From positions 113,531,728 through 113,595,727 of the forward strand of contig CM060693.1 of NCBI GenBank assembly GCA_030686995.1: a stretch of 64,000 nucleotides of DNA, in the 5' to 3' direction. This DNA comes from Artemisia argyi (lineage: Eukaryota > Streptophyta > Magnoliopsida > Asterales > Asteraceae). Positions 1-11,700 of the stretch are shown here, in pieces (the stretch's first letter is position 1; each line of letters starts with the position of its first letter). The notes beneath the pieces are model-generated. The model ran no database searches, was not told where the DNA came from, and saw only the letters and a program-made list of their open reading frames with translations. Made by a program: the position numbers and the translations under genes.

Positions 1-199
1 TAAATTTCTTGACTTTTCTTGTTTTATTCATTCTTGAGCATAAAAATGTCCGAAAAGCTCCAAAATGCTCCATTTTCCAGAATTCATGTCCCAAGTACCT
101 AAAATGATAAAAGAATTTATTTGAGGTAATATTTGACCATAAAAACATGATTTAGGGCTTAAATGACCCCCTAAAAATGTATCAAATAAATCTTTATCA
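1..199 (-). repeat. Edge of an Athila-like LTR
   Basis: The segment ends in TTTATCA and matches the terminal part of the LTRs that end at 18418, 28471, 52545 and 55048, including the shared words CCTAAAATG, TTAAATGACCCC and AAATAAATC. In the sense direction of this family this is the start of U3, so the LTR lies mostly outside the window to the left. The DNA at 200 onward does not look like the family's polypurine tract, so this is a solo LTR or a 5' LTR rather than a 3' LTR. It is closest to the LTR at 51.0-52.5 kb. Confidence 0.7.
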
Positions 200-2453
200 A
201 CTCTAGTAACCCCGTTTTTCCTCAAAAATTCCAAAAAAATGAAGAATTTAAAAATTTTGCAAAAAATATAATAAGTGTTTTGATACATTTTTGATTTTCC
301 GTTGGTGAGAGTAGGAACAAAATTTTGACTTGATCGAGCGTGTTGAGCTCTAGCTTGTCCCCTTAACCTTTATAATTGAAAAGCTTTTGCTAGTCTTTTA
401 TACAAGAAGCTGTAGCAAGTTTCCAAAATTGACTTTGAATATGCAAAGCCTGATTTTATTTGACTAAGCATTCGCGGATCTTATTATTTCGGATTTTAAA
501 TTTTTGAAGAACAAAAAATGATAGTGTTAAGTATAAGTTAGATGCTAAGCGTGGAATAGTTGGATCTCTTTGGAGCTCATAGGAGTTACTTGTTGCTTTT
601 TGCTCTCACCAGCTAAATAAACGCAAAAATAAAACTTTCAATAGTTAAAGGTGCACGGTTTTAGCGATAGTTGGTTTTTACACCTTCTTTAGAGAATTCT
701 TTCTTATGAGAGTTGGGTACACATTAGGGTACTACCAGTGTTGCGAGGAAATAAACTATTGATTCCTGATAGTTTGCTGCTATTGTTTCAGTTGTCGAAA
801 GACCGCATGACTTGGGATTTGGTACCATATGTAATGATAAATAATAATAATAATCCAAATCCATAAAAGTTTTCTGTTTCTTGACGATTCACTCCCATTG
901 ACTCAGACTTCAAAAAGGCAGAGGAAAATTTTTCAAGTTCAAACTAAGATTATTGATTCCTGACGGTTAGCTACCATTGTTTTGGTTGTTTAAAAGGCCG
1001 AGAACTAATATGTTCTTAATAATGTTAATAATGCCAAATTTCAACTCCAGGGATATCCTAATAAAAGCCTCTATTTCTGAACTCGTAGATGAGTTGTTTC
1101 GGTCGTAAATAAAAAGGATATCCCCTAAATCATGTTAAATTAGGACCTTGATGTGGACCTTATTTCTATGGGAAACGGTTCTCGAGGGAAATATTTTAAA
1201 CTACCTAGCGTCTAAATTGGGTGCTTTTATCAGATGTAAAAATCTATCATAATAAGAAAAACTCATTTTTCAAAACAAGGGAGCAAGAAGTAGCTGAGCA
1301 TACACAATTACCTTGAATAGGTAGTATTAGCATCTAATTTTATATTTAGTTGTGATTTCGCTTTTAATCTTGGTTTGGGGACTTGTGAAAAATTAAGGAC
1401 GATGGATTTTATCAATGTGGATGCTTTTTCATGAAAAGTGCTTCTTACTCAGTGATCTTAAAAGTTATTTATTAAATAATGAAAGACAACATCCTGTTAT
1501 AAAAAAAGGTACAAAAAGATATTATATATGATAAAATGGTCAAACGGGGCGTTTTTAGAACTATTGATTTCTTAATCTCTTTTGAGGAACACTTTGCTAC
1601 ATTTTATAGTTTTTAGTAAAAAGAGGTTTGAAATTTTTGGTTTCAAAAGCGTGATGCGATGACATTGCGTGAGGACGCGACAATACTTTAGTTTAGGGGA
1701 TTTTGATATGTGTGAATTCACATACCTTTTCTTTATCAAAAACGTATCATAAATGCCAAATATATGCTTGTTTTTGTGTTTGTGTATGTGCAGGTAACGG
1801 ATATGAGAAAAGGACAAAAAGAAATACAAAACGGACAGAAACGAGCACGAGATTGGAAAGAGTGTGAAAAGCCAGAGCCGAGGATGGATTTCTACATTTT
1901 TGGATCATGCCTAAACCCAAATACCATGCCTAAACCTTACTTGTTAAATCATTTCACCTTACGTCCCTAAAAGTTTTACATCGTTAGTATATCAAAGTTA
2001 GTTCAAATTAACTAGTGTTAAATCTTTTACAAATAAAACCAGCTCACTCCCATTAATCCAAAACCCCAACAAAACCCCAAACCCAAAACCAATCAACCCA
2101 TATCTATCCCCAGTAAAAAATACAAGGAGGGAAAAGTGGTTTTACTATTTACCATCCTCTTCCACTTTTACCCTGCACACGCACCTTAATTAACCCCGAT
2201 TAAATAACTATTCAACCTTCTGGAAGAGCTAATCAGTTAGACCATGACATCAAATCAGTCCATGTTGGCGATCCTATGGCATTTGATTGGAAAAAGCATC
2301 GTGGCACTCAATCCAAGGGCTGTGAATGAAGTTGATGATTGGGGAATTATTGTGTCATGTTTTAGCTTATTTTGGTGCTTATTGTAATTTTCTTTTATTG
2401 TCTTTTTAAAATTATTGTATTTCCTTTTCAGTATTGTAATTCCTTTAAGTTTT
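200..2453. other. Non-coding, retroelement-derived stretch
   Basis: No credible coding region. A phrase beginning TATTGATTCCTGA occurs near 755 and near 950, each followed by a related GTT..GCTACCATTGTTT-type string, so this is an imperfect direct repeat about 195 bp apart. The part at 1740-1870 resembles the reverse complement of 47080-47270 (shared GTTTTTGTGTTTGTG and AACGGATAT). 2010-2240 is rich in CCAAAACCC. From about 2350 the AGCTTATT words typical of 15755-17007 appear, so the tail is probably the same old element, cut by the copia insertion at 2454. Confidence 0.5.
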
Positions 2454-2935
2454 TGTTGAGCTGTAAGACCTTGATAGATCTTCTTGAGCACTCTAGAATC
2501 GTTAGTTATGTCACTGTAATCAATAACACACTAATAGACAATCTCTGCAACTTGTATTTTTAAAGCGGAAACAAAACACAAGCGTGATACTAAGAACTCT
2601 TGATCCTCTATGGATCTTTTAATAATAATAAGAGTGTTTTCTAAAAACGTTATTCAATACATAATCTTGTGTTCCTTTTATACACAAGGAACCCTAAACC
2701 GTTTCCCAAGAAACGTATATTCTAAAACTTCTAAAAGATATGCATTATCACTTCCTAAATAAACTCATGCATATCCAAACTATAATACATAAAATACGGA
2801 AATACTATATCCGCAGAAACTAATAATGCTGAAACTAGTCTTCAGCAGATACACTGCTTCAGCAAAAACCAACTCTTCAGCAGGAACCTTCAGCAGAAAC
2901 AGCAGTAGAATTCTTACTTAACAGAATTCCCAACA
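2454..2935 (-). repeat. Copia-I 3' LTR
   Basis: 482 bp, TG...CA ends. It differs from the partner at 15273-15754 by three single substitutions (CGTTAG/CATTAG, AGCAAAAA/AGCAGAAA, CAGTAG/CAGCAG). In the sense direction the U3 start holds four to five copies of a TCTGCTGAAG word at roughly 13-22 bp intervals, mapping to about 2827-2910. Confidence 0.95.
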
Positions 2936-2950
2936 ATCCTCCCCTAATCT
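2936..2950 (-). other. Copia-I polypurine tract
   Basis: The minus strand reads AGATTAGGGGAGGAT directly before the 3' LTR, the expected position for plus-strand priming. The core GGGGAGGATTGT is repeated inside the element next to the end of pol (see 8664-8720). Confidence 0.9.
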
Positions 2951-3691
2951 TGAATTTGACCTGGTTAAGTTCAAGATTCTTGATAGAGCTTCAAAATAAC
3001 ATACCAAGAGGATTGTAATAAGATAGCACCAGCAAAGAATCATCTTCAGTAGAATCTCTATGATCAGCAAATAATACTTGAAAGCTCCATTCTTTGCAGC
3101 AACAAATGACTAAATGTACATCAAAACAAATTAGTTTCATACTATTCTCATCACTTCCAGGTGTGTTAACTCCTGTGAGAGGTGAATCATTGAAAATAAT
3201 GGATTTGATGTCTCTTTACCAATAGTCATCACTACTGGAGTAGCCAAGTGTTCAAAGGTACACTGATAACCACATGATTTTTAGCAAATCATCAGCTATA
3301 AACGGATTTGAGATGTCTTTACCTGTAGCCGTTTGCTCAGGACTAGCCAACTATTTTGATGAAAATCATCTTGGTTAACTGATTACCAAATATGGTTTTC
3401 CACTGCCTTTACCACAAGCCATATACATGTGGGCTAGCCAATTATTTGGAATCCATAAAGGAAAAATCCATGGTCAATTGACAACCATTTCAACTACTCA
3501 GCAATAAAGCATAGGTGAGTTGAAAACCCTATGATTTTGAGCAAACCATTACAGCTTTCAACAGATTTGATATGTCTTTACCAAAGCTGTACCCTTTGGA
3601 CTAGTCAACTTTATGATGGAATAATCAACATCAGGTAAGTTGATAACCAAACCTGCATACAATACTAAACAACAACAAGTTTTGTTTTTCT

Positions 3692-3735
<44 letters not shown>

Positions 3736-3768
3736 AAGAAATAAAAACAAATATACTACATGATATCT
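2951..3768 (-). repeat. Copia-I 3' non-coding region with degenerate tandem repeats
   Basis: Between the long ORF and the polypurine tract, four imperfect units at about 3205, 3300, 3390 and 3560 share a core of the type GATTTGATGTCTTTACC followed about 25 bp later by ACTAGCCAACT. The spacing is 90-170 bp and the copies are well diverged. A run of T, broken only by a few bases near 3690, ends at 3732. No coding sequence is visible. Confidence 0.6.
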
Positions 3769-6700
3769 CTAATCAGATGCAGCTCTGGAAGTCTTAATCC
3801 GTTGTTTGAAAACCTTCACCAAAGATTCCGCAAACAACCTTGTATTCCCTGCTGAATCAGGAGGGATCTCCAACTTTTGTTGTAGCATTTTCTCCATCTG
3901 GGACACTTTCATAGGATATCTTTTGGTAAGATCCATAATAAGCCTTAGACCAGTTGTAGTTTCCAAAACATGAACATAAGGCATAGGATAGACCTTCCAA
4001 CTCTGAACTTTCCATCTTTGATTGTTCTTCCATATGTCATAGCTTGCACCAGTAGGAGTATAAGAATCAAACAACACTTGAAGACCACCCAACAAATACA
4101 ATCCAGACCCTTCAGGAGTATGAGTTGCATAATACTTAAGAACTAACTCATATAGAGTGACCAAATCCTGATGATCCACAAGATGTAGAATCTGTTGAAG
4201 AAATGTAAAGGATATGAAAGTTTTATCCAATCTGTAAATGGTATTAACTTGACCATTTTTATTTAACTCCCAATGAACCCAAACATCTCTTGTTCCCTCA
4301 AGCCAACCATCAAGGGATCCTTCCCTTATAAATGAAGCATCAGAAGCATTCACATTGATTAAACTTTGTTTTGAATGTGAAGATCTGACTTTAGCCATTC
4401 TCTTGCCTCTTCTTCCAGGAACATAAATAGCATCATGAACTTCTGCTTCAGCAGATTCAACTTCTGCAGCATGAGTTTCCACTGATGGAGTATCCAAGTG
4501 TTCATCAGTAGAATCTTGAGAAGATTCAAGTGTAGCAGAGGCATATTGTTCATCCATAGCCTTCCTTATTTGTTTGTTTCTAGCAGCTTGAATTTCAACT
4601 AATCTTACCTTCAGCTCATGAAATCTTGCAAATTCAGCTTTTTGTTCCTCATCTAACTTCCTAGCAGCCTCTTCACCTAATCTTTCCTGCTCCAATTGTC
4701 TCCTAGTTCTCTTTCTAGTTGGAGGATCTGATGTCATCACTTTTGCTTTACCTTTATCCACATAAGATGAAGCAGCAACATGTGGTACATCAGCAGAAGT
4801 ATCAGGTAAAGATACTTTTGCAGCAGCATCAGCATCAGCATTGAGGAGAGGAATATTCTTGGAAGCACCCATTCCATCTTTGTCATTTCTAGCCTTGATC
4901 CTGTTATAAATCTCAACTAGTTTGTCAAATGAAAGTCCCCACACTTTTTTCTTAGACCAAGCAGTATTAAATAATGAGCTACTTTGACTTTTCACATATG
5001 TTCTCATATAATCCCTCTGCTGTGCTTGAGTCATAGGTTTTTCTCTTTTAGCTTTAGCTTTCAACTCATCTGCTACCTTCTTTCTCAACTTCATCAATTT
5101 CACAATTTCAGAAGGCCAGTCTTGCTTCTCTACCCTTTTTCCAATAATGTCTGCAGCTACATCAGGATTATCAAGCATTTGTTTTCCAATCTGCTGCCAA
5201 TCTGACTCATCAAAGTCTTGAACAGCTGCATCCAATTCTCTTTGTCTTTCAATGGGCAAAGTAGAAACATATCTTTGATTGACTGACTCATATGCTGCAT
5301 CAAACTTTTCTTGCTGTTCCTCAGTCATATTAGCACTCATCTTATAATCTTCCCATTCTTGGAATAGTTTTTCTTGTCCAGCTCTGTCTTCAGCTGTAAC
5401 AAGCTCATCCAAATCATCATCTGTTCCTTCAGCAATATCATCATGAGGAACATTCACATCTGCCATAGGTTCATCATGTACTTCTTGAACCTCTCTATCA
5501 GGAGAAACTTGTTGATCCTCAGATGAATGATGAATAGGGGAATTCAAATACTCTTTCCCTGCAACAAAGAATGCTTCTCCTGATGTTTTAACTTGATCAG
5601 CAGATTTTTTAGCAGCATCACCACATAGTGATGGTTTCTTCTGAAGTATATCAGCAGCTTCAGTCATGAGCACATCATCATCACCACTAGACACTTTGGA
5701 TGATTCAACAGCTTTCCTAGCCAAATACTGTCTTGTACTTCTTCTTCTGCTGACTAGAATTGGTGGTTTAGATTTAGATACTTCAGCAGCTTTAGGAGGT
5801 ACAACCTTAGACTGTCTAGCAACTTCAGCTAAAATTTCAAGAGAATCCAAATTTGCCTCCTGAGCAACTTCAGCAGTATCCAATCCATCCTTACTTTTCT
5901 TCTGCTGATTCAGCTGTGCCTCCAAATCTTGAACCTTACTTTTCAAACTTTCAATTTCATTACCAAGAGTAGTCTTGGTATCAGCAAGCTCTTTTTGGAG
6001 ATCCTCAGTCATTTTCATGTACCTGGTAAGAGAATCATATACAAAAGTGAGAGTAATAGGGTCCTCTGCTCTACCAGCTGATTGCTCATTGGTAAGAGGA
6101 GCTTCATTGAACCCAGCAGGATAAACAGACTTATGTACAACATTAGGAGAGCCTTCATTAAACTGCTCTCTTATAGGACTGGGTGAAGGTAGTCTGGTTG
6201 ACTCAGGTTCAAGAGGTTGAAAGTTATCTTCAAACTCATGAAATTGCTCAGCTGGAGCATCCTGAGCTGGTGAAATAGTAGGACTAGGTGACACATGTAC
6301 AGGGGTAGGTGATGGTAAGTCAGTAGAAATAGGTACTTGTTCAGCAGTTGTAGCTGGCCCTTCCTCCATTACCACTGAAGGATTACCATCAGCAGCAACA
6401 CCAGAAGATGATGGATTGCCATCATCAGCAGCATTAGGAGCAGGCACATTACCAGCATCATCACCCTCAACTACATTGTCATTGCCATGTGGCAACATAG
6501 CTTCTAACATAGGGTGATGTTCCCCAGTATAATTAGTTTTCATTGAGGCAAACAACTTAGAACCAAGACTTTTAGTAGGCACATGGGTTCTATCTTCAGT
6601 GGTTATGTCTAAAATTATTTGTAAGAACCTAGGATACATTAAAAACTTATGCTGTTGTTTATCAATGTTTTCTAACATATTATGAAAAATAAACTTAGAA

Positions 6701-7209
6701 AAATTATAAGTTTGACCCTTAGAAAGACAAACAATACCACAACCCAATTGTAGAGAGAATTTGTTCCATCCACCACACTTGTTGCTTATACATTGCAGCA
6801 GCAAATGCACCAAATATCTCCACTTAGGACAAAATTGATTCTTGTGCCACTTGGATGTATCAGTACTTTGATATCCAGCTTCCCTTAGCCCAGCAAGAAT
6901 CTCTGCAGTGTTGGAATGATACACACTATTCTCATCATCCAACTGAAGCTTTGTCCTAATCAATCCTTCTGTCACCACATACTCTACACCATCAATCTCA
7001 GCAACAATCTCTGTAGCAGATCTCTTAGCAGCAGATGCCCAAAATTGCTTCACCAATGATTCACACACCAAATTGGGACTATGTGTCAGAGCATAATGAA
7101 TCTTCGACCTTTGTAGAAACTCCACCATTAAATCGAATTCTTCATGTCCCTTTGCCTTTTTCAGAATAGCATACTTGTTATGGTCGCCTCTCAATTCGAG
7201 TTATGCCAT
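3769..7209 (-). CDS. Large post-pol ORF of Copia-I, function unknown
   Basis: The frame is open for about 1,141 codons to a TAG at 3769-3771. An ATG at 7207-7209 is in frame but its third codon is TAA (7201-7203). After that the first in-frame ATG is at 7126-7128 (residue 23 counting from 7194). Reading from 7194: residues 1-230 look globular with many aromatic residues; 240-375 are acidic and Pro/Ser-rich; about 385-435 is a coiled coil (DSLTRYMKM then heptads to LNQQKK); 480-495 is basic; 560-610 is acidic; 720-765 is a conserved-looking block starting MTQAQQRDYM; 825-885 is charged helix with an RKRTRR nuclear-localisation-like patch; 950-1130 is a second globular region rich in W and Y. 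I see no signal peptide or membrane span, so an envelope role is not supported. I recall similar proteins from Asteraceae gene sets under inconsistent names. Its place after pol matches the extra ORF of sireviruses. Function unknown. Confidence 0.85.
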
Positions 7210-7385
7210 TTGAATGAACATGCGTGAGACGGTTATGAATTACACAAAGAATAATGGGTTTAAGTGGATTGATAAGCGAATAATTTTATTTAGGAATAGA
7301 TATGCAAAATGGGTTAAATTTGGAAGTTCCCCAATCGTGGTCAAAATTATCGGAACTAATTATTGACCAAGTCTGACGTGTAACT

Positions 7386-7432
<47 letters not shown>

Positions 7433-7693
7433 CCAATTTGAAAATTTACCCTTCAGCAGAAATGAAAGTCAAATCTGCTGAAGAATGGTCAACATCAGCA
7501 GAAACCACCCAAAAGTAAAAATATCTTCGGTCAATATCTTGGTTTTACTGTGCCACCCAACTCGCATTAATTATCGTAATGCCTAAACTTTACTTATTTA
7601 ATCACCCCCAAATCACATCTCAATCACCAATTTACCCTAAATCATCTTTCAAACCCTAATTTTCCAATTAAAACCCAATTCTTCACCAAAACC
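7210..7693. promoter_or_regulatory. Divergent spacer between the post-pol ORF and the opposite-strand ORF
   Basis: This 484-bp spacer separates two ORFs pointing away from each other. It contains an uninterrupted run of 42 A at 7387-7428, several copies of the TTCAGCAGAA word, and a TATTTAAT box near 7593 about 95 bp upstream of the ATG at 7694. The sequence between that box and the ATG is C/A-rich like a plant 5' leader. It could drive transcription of the plus-strand ORF independently of the LTR. Confidence 0.4.
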
Positions 7694-8143
7694 ATGTCAT
7701 CAAACACAGAAACCTCAGATCCAAATTCCTCTTCTCCATCATCAGAAGAAGATTTACCACCATATCCATGGGAGCTTGATGGTTCTGACTTTGAAAAAGA
7801 ACTGGAGAAATGATGGGATGCACAAGAAAGACAATGGAATGCTCATAGGAAGGGTGAACCAATCCATGTACCCATTCCTGCTGAGAGAGAACTTGTTTCT
7901 CCCTTCATCTATACCTTTGATGAAGACTCCTCAGAGGAGGAAAATGAAGATCCAACCTTTCTTCCTCCTTCCACACCAGAGAGATCCCAACCAAGATCAA
8001 GTAAGAAGGATCCATCTCTTCCAACATCTCAAAATATGGCGTTGGATCTTCCTGCTCCAGGACCTGGTCTTCCACATCAAGAACATATTGGACAGAGCAA
8101 GAAGGCTGAGATCATACGTAAGGGAAAGGAGAAGCTGAAGTAG
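7694..8143 (+). pseudogene. Opposite-strand ORF in Copia-I, interrupted by one TGA
   Basis: Starting at an ATG in a good plant context (AAAACCATGTC), the plus strand reads in one frame for 149 codons to a TAG at 8141-8143, with a single TGA at codon 40 (7811-7813). The product is hydrophilic: an N-terminal Ser/Pro/Glu-rich stretch (about residues 1-30, followed by PPYPWELDGSDF), an acidic patch (DEDSSEEENED), Pro/Ser-rich middle and a basic C-terminus (KKAEIIRKGKEKLK). Composition changes in ordered blocks rather than at random. It lies antisense to the element between pol and the post-pol ORF. Some Ty3/gypsy elements (Grande, RIRE2, Retand) carry opposite-strand ORFs downstream of pol; I do not know of a described copia case. 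It may be chance, but the context and leader argue for a real coding past. Confidence 0.5.
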
Positions 8144-8663
8144 ATGATTGAGGAATGTTGCCATGGAACAAAGTTCTTGAGTATCTTCTTGACTTTGTTA
8201 CTTGAGCATCTTCACAGTCTTCCTTCTCTTCTTTTTCCATTTTCATCTTCAGCTTCATCATTGTACTTGTCATAGCCTCAAGTATTTTGTAATAAGTGAT
8301 AGAAGCTAGTAGTAGTACTTAATTAGCCAAATGTTTAGGAATGGTCATTGTAATTTAGTTGGAACTTTGAATGTAAGCTGTAACTTGTTTCTTTGAATGA
8401 ATGAAAAGATCTTCTTAATTAATCATCTGTGTAAGACCTTCAGTATAATTAACTCATCAGTAGAAACCATGTTCAGCACTTTTGACCACATTCCTTTGAC
8501 TTCAACTCTTGGTGACTCTATCATACAACTTACAATCTAAGAACATCTGCCAAACAGACATAAAACATGCAAATACACCAAACAACTTGCAAACATATTA
8601 GTGGGTTAGTGTTAAAATTCAAAAATTATACATCTTATACAAATCTACAAAGTTTACAATCAC
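8144..8663. other. Non-coding spacer downstream of the opposite-strand ORF
   Basis: About 520 bp with no ORF. The first part is T-rich with runs of TTCTTCTT and several TTGTAATAAG/TTGTAA words on the plus strand, as expected for a plant 3' UTR with polyadenylation signals for the ORF ending at 8143. The rest is AT-rich with two further TTCAGTA/CATCAGTAGAA words. Confidence 0.4.
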
Positions 8664-8720
8664 AATCCTCCCCTGAGGCATATGCCTCCCCTGAGGCTTA
8701 TGCCTCCCCTTAAACTTTGC
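8664..8720 (-). repeat. Internal polypurine tract in triplicate at the end of pol
   Basis: On the minus strand, immediately after the pol stop, AGGGGAGG occurs three times with an 18-bp period (units at 8667-8684, 8685-8702 and from 8703), separated by GCATAAGCCTC and GCATATGCCTC. The last copy reads AGGGGAGGATTGT, the same 13 bases that span the true polypurine tract and the first three bases of the 3' LTR at 2933-2945. It is either an internal plus-strand primer site or a relic of an older 3' end. Confidence 0.7.
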
Positions 8721-8722
8721 AG

Positions 8723-11700
8723 TTAAGGGTTAAGCATTCCAATATGGACTACTAAATATTGAAACCTTGGTCCATCAAATGCTTTGGTTAACAAATCTGC
8801 CACATTCTCATCTGTGTGAATTTTTACCACTTTAACCAAATGTTTTTCATAAGCATCCCTTATAAGTGGTGCCTAATTTCAATATGTTTGGTTCTATTAT
8901 GAAAAACTGGATTTTTAACAATACAAATTGTACTTTGATTGTCAATGAAAATGGTAGTATTCATAAAGTTATACCCATAATCCAGCAATTGATTCTGAAT
9001 CCATAGAACCTGTCCACAACAATTTGCAGCAGCAACATACTCTGCTTCAGTAGTAGAGGTAGCAACAATGGTCTGTTTCTTGCATTGCCAAGAAATCAGT
9101 CTTCTTCCAAGGAATTGGCAACCTCCAGTTGTGGTTCTTCTATCCAAATTTGCACCAGCATAGTCACTATCACTATAAGCTGCTAGCTGAAATGGAGATT
9201 CTTTAGGATACCAAAGACCTAATTTGGGTTGGCCTTTTAGGTACTTAAAAATCTTTTTGACAGCATTCAAATGAGAAGTAAGTGGAGTGACTTGGTGCCT
9301 TGAACAAGCACTCACAGCAAATGTAATATCAGGTCTTGAGGCAGTCAAATACATCAAAGAACCAATCATTGACCTGTATAAATGAACATTCACAGGGAGA
9401 TCAGGATCAAGATTGTTCTTAGGTTTGGGAGCCTCATAGGGAGTAGTGGCAGTCCTGACATTCTCCATAGCAAACTTGGACAACATATCTTTTACATATT
9501 TCTCCTAATGTATGAAAATACCATCAGGTTTTTGCTGAACCTGTAATCCCAAAAAGAAAGTGAGTTCTCCCATGGCACTCATTTGAAATTCACCCTTCAT
9601 CAGATCCTCAAATTCTCTACACCATGCTTCTTTGGTGGAACCAAAGATAATATCATCCACATACACCTGAACAAGAATAATATCCCTTGAATCTTTCTTG
9701 AGGAATAGAGTCTTGTCAATGGCACCTCTTCTGTAGCCATGCTTCAGCAGAAATGTGGAAAGTCTAGCATACCAATATCTGAGAGCTAGATGAAGTCCAT
9801 AGAGAGCTTTGACAACCTTGTACACATACTCAGGATGATCAGGGTCTTCAAATCCTTTGGGTTGAGTCACATATACTTCCTCTTCAATCTCACCATATAA
9901 GAAAGCACCTTTAACATCCATCTGATAAACCATGAAGCCCATATAAGAGGCATAGGCCAAAAATATCCTTATAGCTTCAACTCTGGCCACTGGTGTAAAG
10001 ACTTCATCATAGTCAATGCCTTCCTCTTGTCTAAACCCTTGAGCCACCAATCTAGCTTTGTTCTTCACCACAATCCCCCTAGAATCTCTTTTATTCTTCA
10101 AAATCCATTTTGTCCCAATGGCATATTTACCATCAGGAAGAGGAACCAAAATCCAAACCTGCTGATTCTTAAATTGCAGCATTTCTTCTTGGATGGCTTC
10201 AAGCCAACTTGAATCTGCTAGTGCTTGAGTAACACTAGTTGGCTCTATCTGAGAAAGAAAGCATGCAAACAGATAATGTTTGAAGTCTGTGTGATTGTTC
10301 CTCTTTTGATTGTAGACATAAGAGATGAAAGTAACTTCACCATATTTTGTATTCTTTACAGTGCTTCTAGTTCTAACAGGATCTTTAGGATCTTCAATAA
10401 TCTTTGATAGAGGATGAGCATTATGAATCCTTTTAGTTGCTGTGGTGTGAACATCAATTTTGGCTTCAAGATTGTTGACTGTAGGCCCAAACTCATTATC
10501 ATAAGAAGCTGAGTGAAATAGGCCAGGCTTTGGCTGATAATTCCCAAGATTAGAAGGACTTGGAAATCTTGTAAAGGGCTTCTCAAAGTCTGTAGAGACT
10601 TCAGTAGAAATGGGAGAGTGAGCATCAGTAATATCAGCATCTGAGACCTTATCAGTGGGAATAGACATGCCTTCAGCAGAATCTTCAGCAGTATCCTTAT
10701 TTCCACTGACTGCTTGTGCTGATTGATGTAGGATTGCTTCAGTCTCTTGTGTAACCTTTTCATTGAGTTTCTGAGCTTCCTTAATAGCAGCATGTTCTTG
10801 CTTCTTCAGTCTTGCAAGATCCTCTGCATAATGTGACTCATCATCTTGTTCAGCAGCAGAATGATTACCTACAAAATGGTTAGGTGGAAAAGATGGTACA
10901 ACAATGGTTTGTTCATCTGGCTCAGATTCACAGTCTGAGTCATCATCCATGGAACCTGCAGGGTAGTTTGGATCTTTGGTACCTGCATTAGGATTAGAAG
11001 CATGTCTAGTATAACCCAAATAGTCAGTCAAATAATCTAGGTCAAAATACCAAGAATGGCCTTGTCCCTGAATATTAGGCTGCTCTTCTAGAAATCTTAG
11101 ATTAAGGGTCTCTTCTATCCTTTTGGCATTCAGATTATAAACCCTATAGGCCTTGCTATGAGCTGAATAACCAACTATATATCCCTCATCAGCTTTCCCA
11201 TCAAACTTACCCAGTATATCAGCAGTATTTAAAATGGTCACTTTGCATCCAAAAGTCTTAAGGTAATGTATGTCTGGAACTTTCCCAGTGAGAAGTTCAT
11301 AAGGTGTTTTGACATGGTGTCTAGTGATGGATACCCTGTTCAAGACATAACAAGTAGTACTTACTACTTCAGTCCAAAACATTGTGGGTAATTTGGAGTC
11401 TGCAAGCATTGATCTTGCTGCCTCAATGAGGGTTCTATTTTTCCTTTCAGCAACCCCATTTTGTTGTGGGGTTCTTGGAGTACTATAGTCCCTTCTAATC
11501 CCCTTAGACTTACAGAATTCTATGAAAACAACATTTTTGAATTCTGTTCCATTGTCACACCTAATCCCTTTAACCTTTTTATTAAGCTGGTTTTCAATTA
11601 AAATGATGAATTCTTTCAAAATAGGAGTTGTTTCATCTTTAGTTTTAAGAAAGAATACACAGCAAAACCTGCTAAAATCATCTGTGATAACCAGGCAGAA

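Noticed and set aside
2226..2400. A short stretch reading MLAILWHLIGKSIVALN..., perhaps a host-gene fragment
   Set aside because: Too short, with several frames equally readable and no exon signals. Most likely retroelement DNA.
3769..7194. Reading the long post-pol ORF as an envelope protein
   Set aside because: I see no signal peptide, no membrane segment and no glycoprotein-like features, so only the position is envelope-like.
7776..8138. A 120-codon plus-strand frame starting MMVLTLKKNW
   Set aside because: It overlaps the better frame at 7694-8143, which has the right ATG context and an organised acidic/Pro-Ser-rich composition.
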